This document shows positions 1 through 20,965 of a stretch of DNA of 64,000 nt, one piece after another. Within the stretch, counting starts at the first letter, position 1; every line of letters begins with the position of its first letter. Made by a program: the position numbers and the translations under genes. Source of the DNA: Numida meleagris (taxonomy: Eukaryota; Chordata; Aves; Galliformes; Numididae); assembly GCF_002078875.1 (NCBI RefSeq), contig NC_034424.1, positions 5,936,793 to 6,000,792 of the forward strand, in the 5' to 3' direction. Under the pieces are notes generated by a model. The model worked only from the letters and a program-made list of their open reading frames with translations. It ran no database searches and was not told the origin of the DNA.

Positions 1-60
1 CTTCCTTCCTTCCTTCCTTCCTTCCTTCCTTCCTTCCTTCCTTCCTTCCTTTTTTTTTTT
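1..60. repeat. (CTTC)n microsatellite with poly-T tail
   Basis: Uninterrupted CTTC tetranucleotide repeats run from the first base to about position 50 and pass straight into a run of T up to 60. The array probably continues to the left of the window. It is a simple-sequence repeat with no sign of coding function. Confidence 0.97.
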
Positions 61-3000
61 AACTTAAATGCAATGCATTTTCTCTCACTTTTGCAGGTGA
101 AGGTTTTTCTCTTGGTTGCTCAATTCACTAAAGGGATGGTCTCCCTTGCCAAATCTGGGCTGGAGGGGCTGGTTCAAGCAATGGAAATGCAAAGCTCTCT
201 GAGCAGCAGTTGGAACAGGGGGTGGGAAGGGGCAGAGGCCGCAGTGCCCTGGGTACTGTGGGTAGTTTTAGGGGTCGTGCTGCTGGTCAGTGCCAGTGCC
301 ACCCAGCGGAGCTCAGCTCCAGGTGTGCACGTGTTGGGCAATAGCTGCTGTACCGAGCACTGCACAGCCACCTTGACTCTCTTCCAAAGGGGGAACCCTC
401 TGCACTGAGAAGTAAAAATGGTTTTGTTAGTGCTGCTTGCAGCGCGGTACGGCTGCTTGGAGCTAATGAAATGTCTGTTACTCCTTCGTGCCCCACGCTT
501 ACAGCAAACTCAGCATTTTGGAACAGCAAACTCAGCATTTTGCAACATCCTTGCACTTGTTGTCTGCCCTCCAGCAAAGATGGGAGCCACAGGGTGCTCC
601 TGGCAAGGGAACGCCGCAGGCAGGCAGGGCAGATCCCTTCTCCCTGCTCCTGCTGCCCCTGAGGCCCTGGGGGCTGCTGCCCGTGTGTGCCCGGGATCTC
701 CCCCCATCCCCTTGCACCTTGCAGCTGGGTGCTGCCCTTCCCTGGCAGGACACGGGCAGGGTGTGCACCGGAGACCTTTGTGCCAATGGCGTGGCAGGGA
801 GTGGAACAACCGCAGTGTATCGTTATGGTTTGCTTCCTATGTTTCTCGAAACATTGGCTAAATATTGACCTGCTTGAAACTTCTGAGGATCTCTGCGAAG
901 GGCGCTGTTATCAGCCCCGAACCAGAGAGAAAAACTAAGAATGAGTCCAGGAAGCCCAGGAAAGAATGAAATGAGCATCTCCCAATGAAAAATCCAGTTT
1001 CTTCAGCAACCTCCAGAAGGTGCTGAAATACTTTGACATTTTCCAAGACTCTTTCACACCTTTCAAACAAGCTTGTCACAGTTTCCCGGAGCACTATGAA
1101 TTTGGTGAAGCTGCATATTCTGAGATCCCATCTCCTCTGAAGTTTCACCCAGGCTTTGCTTCAACTTGGCATTCACCGGTGTTCTGGTCAGCTGGGAAAT
1201 GGCATCATCTCACTCTAATTAAAGCAGCTTTTCATCTTCAGCTGGAGTTTGCCTCGGTGTTGGCCACGCCTGCCCGCATCGCTCCGGTCAGTGTGATTAA
1301 AACATCACTGCTCTCCACCACGCATCGTACGGAGCGGTTCCTGTGCCTCGCTGGTGGAACTGGCTTTTGAGGCCAAGTACCAGCTGGGAGGAGCTGGTGA
1401 TGCTGGGAGTTGCTTTCCTTCCACTGTGCGCTTGATGCTCTATCCATCGCTGCCTCGTGGTGTGGTCCCATCGGCCTTGTGTTTTCCAGCTTTGCTGAAA
1501 GGCAGAGTCTCCTCTTCCCCATGAAGCAGAAGCAGCCCCACCAATGTGACTCCAGGCTGCCTCCTCTCCCGCTCTGCTCTCACCAGGGGCACGTTAGCAC
1601 TGTGTGCTTCCTTCATGCCTGTCACGGTGCTGGCCCCAGTGCGTGCCGTGCAGAGCAAACCCCCATGTCCACGAACGTGTCAGAGGACAGGCAGGCACCA
1701 GATGAAACCAGCTCCTGGTGCTTGCAGGGTATTTTTTCCCAGTGACATCTCCCGAGGAACGTGCTCAGTAATAGCTCAGCATCCCCAGCAGGGGAGGGGA
1801 CAAGAGGTGACGAGCCAAGCTGTTCTATTTCTGCAGGTTCCTGGCCACCATCGCGTTAACTCTTTGCGCACAGATGCTTGCAAGGAGCCTTGCACCTCAG
1901 CAGCCCTGCAGCGAGCAGGTGGCATCGGGGCGTGCTCATGGGCTGCCTCAGCCCCACAGTAATTCGCTCCTTGAGCTGGAAGGAGCTGTGCTGATGGGTT
2001 GGGAAAGGAGGGGAAGAACTCTTCCCGCAGCCCACGGGCGCTGTCACGTGCTCGAGACAGGCTCCTGGAGGATGTGGTTCAGAAATAAGTTGATGTGTGT
2101 TATTTTCCTTTGATTCATAAGCAAAACCCAAGAGGAAGTGAGGGCTCCAGCATGGATTTGCTGGCCCAGCATGGCAGCGTGGGTGTCAGACGGGCACGGA
2201 CCGGGTGTGCAGCTCAGCTCGAGGATTTGGAGAACCACAGATAACAAGCGCAAAGTTCTCCTTGCTGTCTCAGACAGCCACGAACCAGCTTTCATTTAGC
2301 GCTTCAGCTCTCCCGTGCCTTTTGGATAAGGCTTTTAAAGAGACGTGGGTGCTATTTCCCAGCGTTACCTGTACTAACGCTGACCTTTACAACTTATCAT
2401 TTCTATGGGTAAGGAGCACCGGAACAAGGAGCCGTGCCCGCTCTGCTGCTTGGTGCCACGCTCGTCTTTCCCACCTCCCTCCCCAGGACCCCCCAGGGCT
2501 GCGGTGCCCGCCGTGCTGGGGCTGGTGCCCTCGCTGCCACGCGCAGCTCAGGGACGCGGCACCGCTGTCACCTGCTGTCAGCGCGGGGTCTGCGATGCGA
2601 TGCGGGATGACACGGCAGAAACGCGTGCGGTATTTAGGGCACGCTCAGCGCCGGGGGCAGGGGGATGGGAATTCATTAGCGGCGCAGTGTCTCCTTTAAT
2701 CAAAAGGCAGGTGCTGCTCGGCTGGGGCTGGAGGCAGGGCAGCGATGGAGGCCATGCAGGGGCATGGGCTGAGCGTGGGGTGGGGATGGGGCTGGGGGTG
2801 TTTGCACGGTGCTCACATCGGGGAGAGGGAAATATTATTGAGGGTGCACCAGTGGGGAGGAGACACAGAACAGACCAGGCCAGGAGGGAGCCAGGTTGTG
2901 CCCTTGGCAGGGAAGTCCCCCAGTGATGCCCAGTTCAGAGGCTGCACTGACTGCCAGGGGAGCACTGTGATCCCTCCCGGCACCGATGCTCTCTTCCAGT

Positions 3001-3220
3001 GATGATGCTCTGATACTAAAATGTGAATTACACTACAAAAAAAAACCCACCCAAACTACATTTCCCAGTTTCCCTTGCAGCCCTGGGAAATAAGCTATTG
3101 GAAGATTTAAATAGACCAGGCCAGAAGCAACCAACCTTTGGCACAAAGCATTTCCCTCCTCTTCTTCCAATCTATTGGCTGTTTAACCTTTTTCCCTGGC
3201 ACTGGAGTGGCTGCCAAGCC
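61..3220. other. Intergenic DNA upstream of PLPP7
   Basis: I see no gene here. The open frames are short, overlap on both strands and resemble no family I know. The one local structure is a 22-bp direct duplication at 501-544. In human the neighbour on this side is FAM78A, but none of its protein can be read here, so its exons must lie outside the window. A short stretch near 3055-3068 resembles half of a ZNF143-type site and may belong to the PLPP7 upstream region. Confidence 0.6.
501..544. repeat. 22-bp direct tandem duplication
   Basis: The 22-bp unit beginning ACAGCAAACTCAGCATTTTG occurs at 501-522 and again at 523-544, differing only near its end. It is a simple local duplication in intergenic DNA. 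Confidence 0.9.
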
Positions 3221-3330
3221 TGGCATTAATTTTCCTTCCAAGCTTGCTAGGCCCATGAAGTAAACAGCCATGTGCATTCCTTACTCTATATTTAACAGCT
3301 GCAGTCTGTGCTGGGGGCAACTGCAACAGA
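3164..3330 (+). promoter_or_regulatory. PLPP7: Putative PLPP7 muscle promoter (CCAAT, M-CAT, MEF2, E-box)
   Basis: An inverted CCAAT box (ATTGG) is near 3174. CATTCC of an M-CAT (TEAD) site is at 3275-3280. CTATATTTAA at 3286-3295 is a perfect MEF2 consensus (YTA, four A/T, TAR) and can also act as a TATA-like element. The E-box CAGCTG at 3296-3301 directly abuts it. The ATG follows about 160 bp later. TEAD, MEF2 and MyoD-family sites packed into 27 bp are typical of striated-muscle promoters, and PLPP7/NET39 is known as a muscle-enriched gene. The site identities are read directly. Promoter function and the exact start site are inferred. Confidence 0.65.
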
Positions 3331-3448
3331 GGGGAACCTTTGTAGCTTCCCAAATTCACAGCTTGTGAGGGTGGGCGTGGGGGAAGATTTCTGCAGGGAG
3401 AAGAGGGATTTCTCTCCTTCCCGGTATTCGCAAAGCAGGTTCAATTAG

Positions 3449-12043
<8,595 letters not shown>

Positions 12044-12525
12044 ACGCCGGGGACTTGATGCCTTTCCGCCCAAAACTAGCAGACACTTTGAGTCCCCCTC
12101 CCGGTATTTTTTACCCGTTGTTTGTTGGAAACAATTGTAACTTCCATGAGTAGTGGCGTTTTTTAATGTTGCTTCCCTGCCTGGAAAAGAAAGTTTCTTG
12201 CAATGGATTGGGTTTTAGCACCCAATGGCCATACCCATGTTGTTGGCCACGTCCTCAAACTGTATTTGGACAGCAATCAAATTAAGCTTCACGGGTGAGA
12301 GGAACGAGCTCCGTCTGCCTCATCGGGGTGGTTCGCCTCGCACCTGGGTTTGTCCTCAGCGTGGGCAGCGCCTAAGATCTTCCTGAGGACTCGTTTGTTA
12401 ACTTTCTGGAGGCTAAAGGATTTTGGCCACAGTGCTTTTTCTTTTTGTAAGCCAAGCGACCGTGTCTTGTGCAGAGTCAGGACACTGCTGGCGTTTCACA
12501 GATAATAAATAATTGTGAAAATCCT
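12044..12525 (+). other. PLPP7: PLPP7 3'UTR
   Basis: The sequence from the stop codon to the expected cleavage point carries no competing long frame. The end is set by the poly(A) signal at 12504-12509 and the U/G-rich stretch just after it near 12532-12544. The cleavage position is estimated to within about 15 bases. Confidence 0.75.
12504..12509 (+). terminator. PLPP7: PLPP7 poly(A) signal AATAAA
   Basis: This is a canonical AATAAA 461 bp after the stop, and the only one I see between the stop and 12525. A GGTTCTTCTG-type downstream element follows 25-35 bases later, which is the normal spacing. Confidence 0.8.
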
Positions 12526-14379
12526 GCCCGGCTTGGTTCTTCTGCTGAGGGGAGGGACAGAGGGCAGCTCGGGGTGGCTCTGAGGTTTGTGCTCACCACG
12601 GGGTGTGTGTGGGTTGGGGTTTTTTTTGCCTGCTAAACAGCAAATACTGCTGCCCATTTTCATCCTGGCAGGGGGCATTGTGTTGGATTGTGGTGAGTTT
12701 GCAAAGCAGGTCTAGATGCACAGCAAAGATTATTTTTCTGCCTCTTCACAACTATAAGTTTATACTTATGCTGGATAATGTTATAGATGGCAATGCCCAA
12801 GGTAAGTCCCCCACAGCCCTGGATGCTTTCTAGTGCACCCAGCAGGGCGGCAGGAGGCCAGGACCAGGCTGCTGGCTCAGGCCCAACTTGATTGCAGAGG
12901 AAAATCCTGAATGCATCTGTGTCTTACCCGGTGTGAAACAAGGAGGGCTTTCCTGACCTTCCTCGACTGCAAGGCGGAGCTAATTGATGTCTGTGAAGTG
13001 CTCTGATGGGCTGATTGTGGAGTGGGATGCACCAGCACAGTACTGTTGCTTTCTATTTTTGCTGCTGCTTTCCTCCTAGAAAACCAGCTCTTCCCTGCCC
13101 AGGTCATGGCCATGGCTAAGAAAACCCCCTGTTTCACACAAAACCTTCTCTTTCTCTGTAGTTTCCCTCTCTTTGGAGGAGAGTTTGTTGTTTGATAGGT
13201 GACAGAAGGCTCTACCGGACCCAGCATTTTCCTGGCTGGATGCTTCTGCAAATGTGCCTGTCCTCCTGGCCGTCCGAGCTGAACAGAACTCCCCTGCCTT
13301 GCAATGCCAGGCAGCAATCAGATCCTGTGCTCCCACCCATCCCAGCACCCTGGGTAGTCCCATTCCTCCAGGGCAGGCTGGCGAGAAGGAGACAGCATGC
13401 AGATAATGGCTCTTGTAGGTTGCTAACATTTGTTGCTCTTTGATAATTAATGCAAAAATACGATAAATGGAAAAATCTATCCCTGGCAGGTGTCTGCGGC
13501 TGGGAAATCAGTACAGAGCCCTGCACCGAGGCTGGGGCACATGAGTGGGAATTGCAGAGGGCTCCATGTCTTTTAAGGATGAGCATCCTGCTGATCCAGA
13601 GGAAGGGTCCAGTTCAAAGTGCCCCAAGACCCTCATGCTCACTGCATGGAGGTGTTGGGGAGGCACAGTATGGGTGCAAGGCTGATGCTGAGCCTGTCTG
13701 GTGTGCTTCTCCCTGCTGTGCCCAGGGTACCAGCATCGCTGCAGTGAAATCCAGCTTCTGTCTCTATGGCAACGGTGAGGGATGGCGGGGAACTGCCATG
13801 GGGCTGCCCCCCCCCCCGTGTCCTTATTTGTCCCCGGAGCTCAGGCAGACCAGCTTACAGGCTGGGAACACCGCTCACCCACCCTGCTGAGGGCTGTGCT
13901 GGGAGCTGGGAGGGATCCAACACCCTGTGCTGCACCCAAAGGGATGGATCCTGAGTGTTTGGAGGCAGGGAGTGTACAGCAGCAGGAAGAAAAGGGAAAT
14001 CTCCCTGGGCTTTGAGCTTTGTGGATGCCATTTCTGCCTCCCAGCCCTGGGCTCCTGCCTGTCCCAAGGAGAGCAATGCAGCTGTGCCTAAAGCCAGGCT
14101 CCAGCCCCAGGAGTGCTCCTCCCTCCTTGGAGGTTTTTGGGGAGGGGGATGCATCGAATGGTTGGAGCATCTTCAGGAATGCGGGTGCTTTCCCTTTGCC
14201 CTCAGGCCCCCAGATTCAGCCATAAGAGACTCAAGAAGAACCAATCCTTCTTGGGGGGCTGCAGCCAGGTGGGTCTGGGCATATTCTGCTTTCAGTTCTC
14301 CTAACAGATGAACTAGGAAAAGCCTCACAGGGGGGAAATAGGGGCTCAGGGGGCTGCTGCCACACTGCATGCATCCATG

Positions 14380-14476
14380 CAGCCAGGACAGCTGCAGCAA
14401 TTGCACTCATGGTGCTGATGAACACAGCCAGGAGAGCTGCAGCAATTGCACTCATGGTGCTGCTGCACACAGCCAG
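14380..14476. repeat. 45-bp tandem repeat, two units plus a partial third
   Basis: The 45-bp unit starting CAGCCAGGACAGCTGCAG lies at 14380-14424 and again at 14425-14469, with the third copy broken off after 7 bases. Because 45 is a multiple of three it makes a repetitive open frame, but nothing else suggests coding. Confidence 0.9.
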
Positions 14477-17400
14477 AGCTCCTCCTCCCCGCACCCTAAT
14501 GCTGATGGTGCTCAGCAGCAAAAAGAGATTATAATTAGGAAAAAAAAATGTATGAGGTGCCTAGAAAAGTAGCAAATCTGGATTATATCTGTGGGCATAT
14601 GTGGGAATCACAGCTGCGGCGTCCAGCTCCCCCTCCCCAGCCGAAGCACGTGATTGATTTGAACACTTTGTGCATTGGTGACCTTGGTGATGAGTGGGAT
14701 TGCAGTGGGACATATCCTTCCCACAGCAGGGCTGCCCAGGGCTGCTGGGGGTTCTTCTCTGCAGCCCCAGGGTGACAGCCCCTTGGGACAAAGCTGTGAT
14801 GGGCAGGGAAGCACAGGCGCTGGCTGGCACCCAGGGTGCGGGTTGGTGGATTTGAGGGCTCGGGAGCATTAGGAAGGCCGTTACACAAGATCTCTCTGCA
14901 ATAGCAGGGTTCTGGTGCTAGTTCATCCTTTTTTTCTCTCTGGGGTGACAAAGGGACCCACAGGCTTAACCAGCTCCCCCAAAACAGCCCCAGCAGCTGC
15001 AGATTGAAGAGTCTCCTGCTCAGAGACTTCTCCCCCAATCAGGGAGATCAGCTGCGTGACTGACTGTCAGCTGAGTTTTTACATTAAAGTGATAACTACT
15101 TATGTCATTCCCAGGATACAAATTGAATATACTGGGCAAAGCCTAAAGGCACAGGAGGGCTCCTTCATTTCCCACAGGGGTATGCTACAGAGCCAGGGAA
15201 CCTGAAACAGAGACGTGGCCGGTCACTGCGGGTGAGCAGGTGACCAAAAGGATATTTTCTCCAGAATCAACCCAAGGGCTCCAGGTAATGTCCTCCAGGT
15301 AAGGGAGCACTCGGCATTTCCCAGTCCCGCGCTCCATGCAGGGCTGGGCAGGCACAAGAGGTGCTTTGCTCCCCACCTCGCTGGGATCGGTGTCAGCAAA
15401 GATCCCCGCGGTCATTCCCCAGGATGCGAGAGTCAAAGCGGATTAAGGGTCCCTCAGCTGATCACATTTATTTCATTATTTGAGTGAAATCCCTTGTAAA
15501 TACCATCCCCCCTCCCCTTTTCTTTTTATAAAAATAGAAGGCACGGAAGAATTGCAGATTTAGGGAAAGTTAATCTCAGGACTTGCATAAAACACTTAAC
15601 CTCTTGTGGCCTGAGCAACCACAAGGGGAGAAGCTCCTCCAGCCTCCAAAGCAAGGTACAGCCCTGGAGCTGAGCAGGGGAAGCCACTCTGGCTGGGAGG
15701 AATTAGAGCTTGGCCGTGATGAAGTGCTAATTGCAGCATTGGAACAAATTGGCTCAGTGGGTGCTGGGTGAACGGGATCGCACCTCAGCACCGGGAGTGT
15801 GGTTATATTCTGCAGTGTGGGTACTCTGAGCCTCTGGGTGGGTGGGGATGGATCTGGGGACCTGGGTGCTGCACTGACATATCACCTGGTTTAAGTATTT
15901 CTAACAGCCACATTTCTAGCTTCTGTTTCTAGCCAAATTTCTGGCTTTCTCTCCCCGAAAACCACCCAGTCCTTGCTGAGTCCCCTTCCCCCCAGTATCA
16001 TCTCCAGGACCCTATCTGCTTCCTCAGCTCCTCCCAGGACCAGCAGGCTTCTGCAAGACCATCAGAGCTGAAAATCCAGACCTGCAGAGATTAATTAAAA
16101 TAAGTGCAGCGAAGTTGGAGCGGAAAGCTGCAATGATGAATGCTAGCGAAACACTTGCCCAGAGACCAAAGCGCTCCAAGTGTTCAGTGATATTTTTCTC
16201 CAGCTGAAGGTCTGTGCAATAGTTACACACGTGGTGTAAAGGAACCTGCCGCTGCCATCTGGGTGCAGGTGCCCTGTGAGGATGCTCTGTCCCCTTTGGG
16301 ATTTGCACCTCCAAGCTGCCAGCATTGGTTTGTCATGGTTTGCTTCCCTGGGCTGCAAGAGGGTTTTATTTGCTTTAAATCCTAAACCTAAAGATGGGTA
16401 TTAATAGCACAGCAACGCATAGCCTTCGTGGCCAGCACATGCCAGGGGTTATGTAAAACACAGATTAATGGGAATCAGTGAAATAGGGGAGCACACGAAG
16501 GGAATGACTTGGGAGGGAGGCAGGAGGGAGCCGGCAAAATGAGATGAAACCCCCCAGCGTGGCGTGACTGCCCTGTCCCAAGCAGATACATAGGTAAAGA
16601 AAGCCTGGGGGTTGTCCAGAACCCCTTCCCACTCCTTCTGCTCTGTGATAGGTGGGAGAGAGGTTCCCAAGGACACGAGGGATGCTACAGCAAGGCCAAG
16701 CTTTGCAGCAGGTGCAGGGCAGGAGGGAACAAAGGAAAGCAGCAGGTTTGGGGCGTTCTGCCTGTGGAAGCACAGGATCGATGGGAGGATGCCTCTGGCT
16801 GGGAGGAAGGCAGCTGGGCTCCGACCATCAATCACGTCCCGCCGGGAAGGGCTCGTCGGGCTGCGGGATTCCTGGTGGCATTCCTTTTTTCAAAGCCTCC
16901 TGCAATAACAGTGGCCGTTGCTCCGCTTCCTTTTTAGATAACCTTTTTCCTGCTGCCCAACATGCTTATCTGCTGCAGACAGACGGGCAAGATGAACAGG
17001 AAAGCCGATACCTTATCTCTCCCTCTCAAGGAGCTTATTTAAGTGCTGGAATGCGTCGCATCGGTAAATGATTGTTACAGTCCGAGTGAGGTACGTGGAC
17101 TTACAGACAGGCCCTGCTGGATGCAGCACCCATTTAGGAAGGAGACCCACACACCCACAATCTTGTAAGATTTCAGGGCTTTTCCATCGTTTATCTATCC
17201 AAAGACATCTCCTGAAGTGCAAAACATTTGTTTAAAACCAAAGGTGTGCGCTCCTCGCCAGCCCATAGGTTAACACCGTGGGGTGCTCCCTGCTGCATGT
17301 GGTTCCTGTGCCCCTCTGATATGGCTTATCAGTGTCAGTCTGCCCAGCAATGAGCGAGGGGCACGGTGAGGGTTAATGCCATTTCTGCACAGCACCGCGC

Positions 17401-19278
17401 TGTTCCTGCTCACCCTTCCACCTGGGCTCAGCGCAGAAAGCAGTAAGATGCTAACACATCCATAAAGGTAGATAGACTGGAGAGCTATCGGGCTAATTGG
17501 AACGAGCGGGGCTTGGCTGCTCAGACAGCCTGATACCACAGAACGAGATCTCTCCGGGGATGTGGAGCACAGCAGAGCCTCAGCACTTCACTTCTTTCAG
17601 CCACTGCAAGTGGCAACGACAGCAATAGCAATTGCAGGCACCGGGGGCCGAGCACTGTGACAGCAGAAGGGACAGGGAAAGCCCGCGCTGTCAGCGTGAT
17701 GTCCCCAACAGCTGCTGCGGATGGGTGCGACAGGGGTATTTTGGTCCTGTCCCGGGTGGAAAAAGACATGGTGATGCCGGATACCAGGAGCACTGCTGGG
17801 GCAGGGCTCAGGCTCAGGTTGCTCCCGCTGCTCCAGGCGCACAGCAGCCACTGGAGAAACCGCACCTTGGCAATGCACACAGCTGCCATGGGCTGTTGCA
17901 TCAGAAAGTTAATCAGTTCCACATCACTGACCGCTTTTCCACTGCGAAGTGGAAGGAATCGCCATCCCAGAGCAGAGCTCAGCCTGCCCACATTGCGGGG
18001 CTGAGGGCTTCAGCAGAAGCATGGGTGATGTCGTGGCAGCCAGGATGAGACAAGGTTCATTCTGGGACATCTCACCCCTAACCTGCAGCTTTTATCCCCT
18101 GAAAATCTCCTTCAATTGGACACTGCGATGTGCGTGTCTGCAAGACCTTCCACATTCTCCTTGTGCCTTGCAATGTCCCTGGCTCCATCCCTTTGGGTGG
18201 CAGCAGGACAGCAGCCCCATCACAGCCTATTTGGGGGCTGCAGAGAGGACCCTACAGGGAAGCAGGACTGCTAGCAAAGGCCGTGGTGCTCATTTATCTC
18301 CCTACAGCGTGATCCAATTGTGCTGACAGGCAATAGGGCTCCTGTTGCCACATCCTGCTTGTAGTTCATGGGGCTGAACAAGGAGCTGGTGAACCAACGT
18401 GTCCCAGCAGCTGAGTGTCCATCTCCTGGGGTGCCTTGGACCATCAGAATGGGGCTGGGCAGCCCTGCAGGCAGCATGACGCCTGAGGGCACCCAGCTCC
18501 AACATCAGCCCCCACCTGGCTTCCCAGTTGTCACTGTCAGTGTAGAAAGTAGGAATGGGGGGGAATGCATCTGAGCCTCTTGGTGCCTGTGTCTTGTGAT
18601 CCTGAAACCCAAGAGCCCCCCCTGACTCAGCAAGTTATTAATAACCCCCTGGCCGTGCTCCTGCTGCAGTGCCTGCCAGTCCTGGCATTGCCTGTCTGCT
18701 CCACGGCCAGGAGAGGTGTATGCCCTGGGCAAGGTCAGGGGCTCCTTCCCACCACATCCCCACCCACAGGGCTGGGCAGAAGGTGTGTGAGGGCTCTGGG
18801 CAGCCCCTGATGCCACCCTCACCTCCTGCCAGCACAGGAGAAGCTCCTGGTGATGCTGAAATCAGCCTCATCGCACCTCTGTCCCAGGACCTCTGTTTCC
18901 TCTCACCTAAAACCAGCCCTGTGCAGGCTCCAGGGGAGGTGAATCGGGTTTCTTGGACCAGAGCATCCTGCCTGCCCATCCCAGGGCTGGAGTACACTGC
19001 GGGGCCCCACACTACTGCAGACTCCAGGCGTACTTGAACCCTGCGGCCATTTGGGTGGGCTGGAGTCCGCATCTCTGCTGGACTGCTTTGGTCCTCTTTT
19101 GCCCACACTTTCCTGGGCTGCAAGGATGAAGCAGAGGAAGCACAGGGCCCTTAGGGACCCTGCAGGTAGGTGTGAGACCTCAGGGGAAAGAATGGCACAG
19201 CAATACCCCAGAGACGATACAGCCTGGGTTTGGGCTATTCCAGCTGGAAAGTGAGCCAGTCAGTGATTACCATGCCTG

Positions 19279-19327
19279 GTGCTAATTAGCCAGGTTAATT
19301 AGCACTCCCTGGGCAGGTTGTAATTAG
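19279..19327. promoter_or_regulatory. Cluster of TAATTA homeodomain-type sites with perfect inverted repeat
   Basis: GTGCTAATTA at 19279-19288 and its exact reverse complement TAATTAGCAC at 19296-19305 are separated by 7 bases. A third TAATTAG follows at 19321-19327. TAATTA is the core recognised by many homeodomain proteins, and spaced inverted copies suit paired binding. Any enhancer role is inferred. No target gene is identified. Confidence 0.35.
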
Positions 19328-20465
19328 CGGAGAGCTGTCTTTAGGCCTACAGCAGCCCTAGCTGCAGCTGCAGCATCACTTCCTTCCCCTTTTCTCTTCC
19401 TTCCCTCCTGCTCTGCTCCTGGACCACTGCAGCTGTTGGGATCTGGCTCCGCAACACTCCAATGGAAGTTCTGAGGCTTTGCTCTTGTCGCCATAGTTTT
19501 TTGGGATACTATTCCTGGCACTAGGAACAGCATCCCAAACTGCTCCAATCTCCCTCTGCTCAGGCTGTGTCCTGCCTGGCCCAGCAACTTGTGGCAGGGC
19601 TGGGGCCAAGCCCTAAAGGAGCTCCCATAGCCCTGCTGGGAGGAGCAGCTCCATCCATAGCTTATCCTCCTCCCGTCCTCCTCCCTCCCCCCTATTCCTG
19701 TCCCTTATCCTTTGCTCTCTTCTTGAGCCTAGCATGCAAACTAGTCCCTGCCCTTGATGGCGACCAGAGCTGGAGAAGGGGACAAGACAAATTTCCCCAC
19801 CAGCCCTTTTCCTCCTCTCCCTGCTGCTCCTTCATCCCTCCCTCCTCCCTCATTTCCTTTGGCCTCTACGATCCCTTCCAACCTAAGCCATTCTGATTTC
19901 CACCCCCGGGGCTCTGCTTTTCCTTCCCCATCCCCTCCAGCTTCCTCAGCCCCGTTCCCACCGCCCCGTGTCCCCTCACTTCAAGGACAAGCCTTGGGCT
20001 CGCTGGGGACGGGTTTGTCGCTCCCCCTAGTGGGGACGCGGCAGGATGTCGCCGGGCTGCGGGGACGAGGGAAGGGCCCCACGGGTGGGTTAACCCCACG
20101 CTCGGCTGTGCCCCACAGGCGCGATGCCCCACGTTCCTTGCAGGAATCCCAAAGGAATTCCCCGGCGGGAGGTCCCGGCCTCTCCGGGTTAGATCTCCTC
20201 GGGTAGAGCTGCGTCTTCCCAGGTGGAGACACTCAGCTCCCGCTGAAATATTTAGGAATGGCATTAATAATTAAAGAGCAGGCTGAACTCGCAGGGGACT
20301 TCGTGAGCTCTCATGAGGCAGAAGGGGCAAATGTAGTCAGGAGAAAAATGGCTCACTAAAGTGTAGTGGCATTTCATAAATCCTCCGTGGAATAAAAGGA
20401 ATGCTGCAGCTCTGGAGGTGTTCCAAACAATGACCTTTTCCTGGGGGCTCTGGAGGTGAATCCCG

Positions 20466-20530
20466 CAGCCTCTGTTAATCACAAGTTATCATTTCAGCCT
20501 CTGTTAATTGCCAGTTATCACTTCAGCCTC
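20466..20530. repeat. 29-bp tandem repeat, two units plus a partial third
   Basis: The unit beginning CAGCCTCTGTTAATCACAAG recurs every 29 bases at 20466, 20495 and 20524. The second copy has a few changes and the third is broken after about 8 bases. It is a simple intergenic tandem duplication. Confidence 0.88.
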
Positions 20531-20904
20531 TGCCTGTGCAGGATGCACACGCTGGCCAGGCTGTGCTGATCCCATCACAGATCAGAGCTGTGCTTTCAGA
20601 GCCCGCTTGCTTACAGCATTTCTAACAAAATCACTTATTCTCATTAGCTTCATCGCGTTCAGAGGCAGCTGTCAGTTCCCTTTGGCAGGGGGAAGCGAGA
20701 TATTTTTGAGCTGTGGAAGAACAGCTGTCTTGCAGCACATGGAGCAGGGAGATCGGATGGTTGTGATGGAAAGCTGGAGCTGTGAGCACAAACACGTCCC
20801 TGACCGTGTATTCCTACCACATCTGTAGTCGTTTGTAGGGTTTTAAGGTAGGCAACAAAATTATGTGCGAGTTTAAGTCTCAAGTGAGTATTAGGCATTG
20901 TAAG

Positions 20905-20965
20905 TCAAAGAATATCCCAAGCTGGAAGGGACCCGTATGGATTGTCAAGTCCAACTCCTCAAAAT
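20905..20965 (-). mobile_element. CR1 LINE 3'-end fragment (reverse)
   Basis: The sequence AAAGAATATCCCAAGCTGGA, followed by the motif AAGTCCAACTCCT, matches the 3' end of avian CR1 elements read in reverse. Only the extreme 3' part is recognisable and the rest has decayed or was never inserted. Confidence 0.65.

Noticed and set aside
1..3220. Exons of FAM78A, the human neighbour
   Set aside because: None of the frames on either strand resembles that protein.
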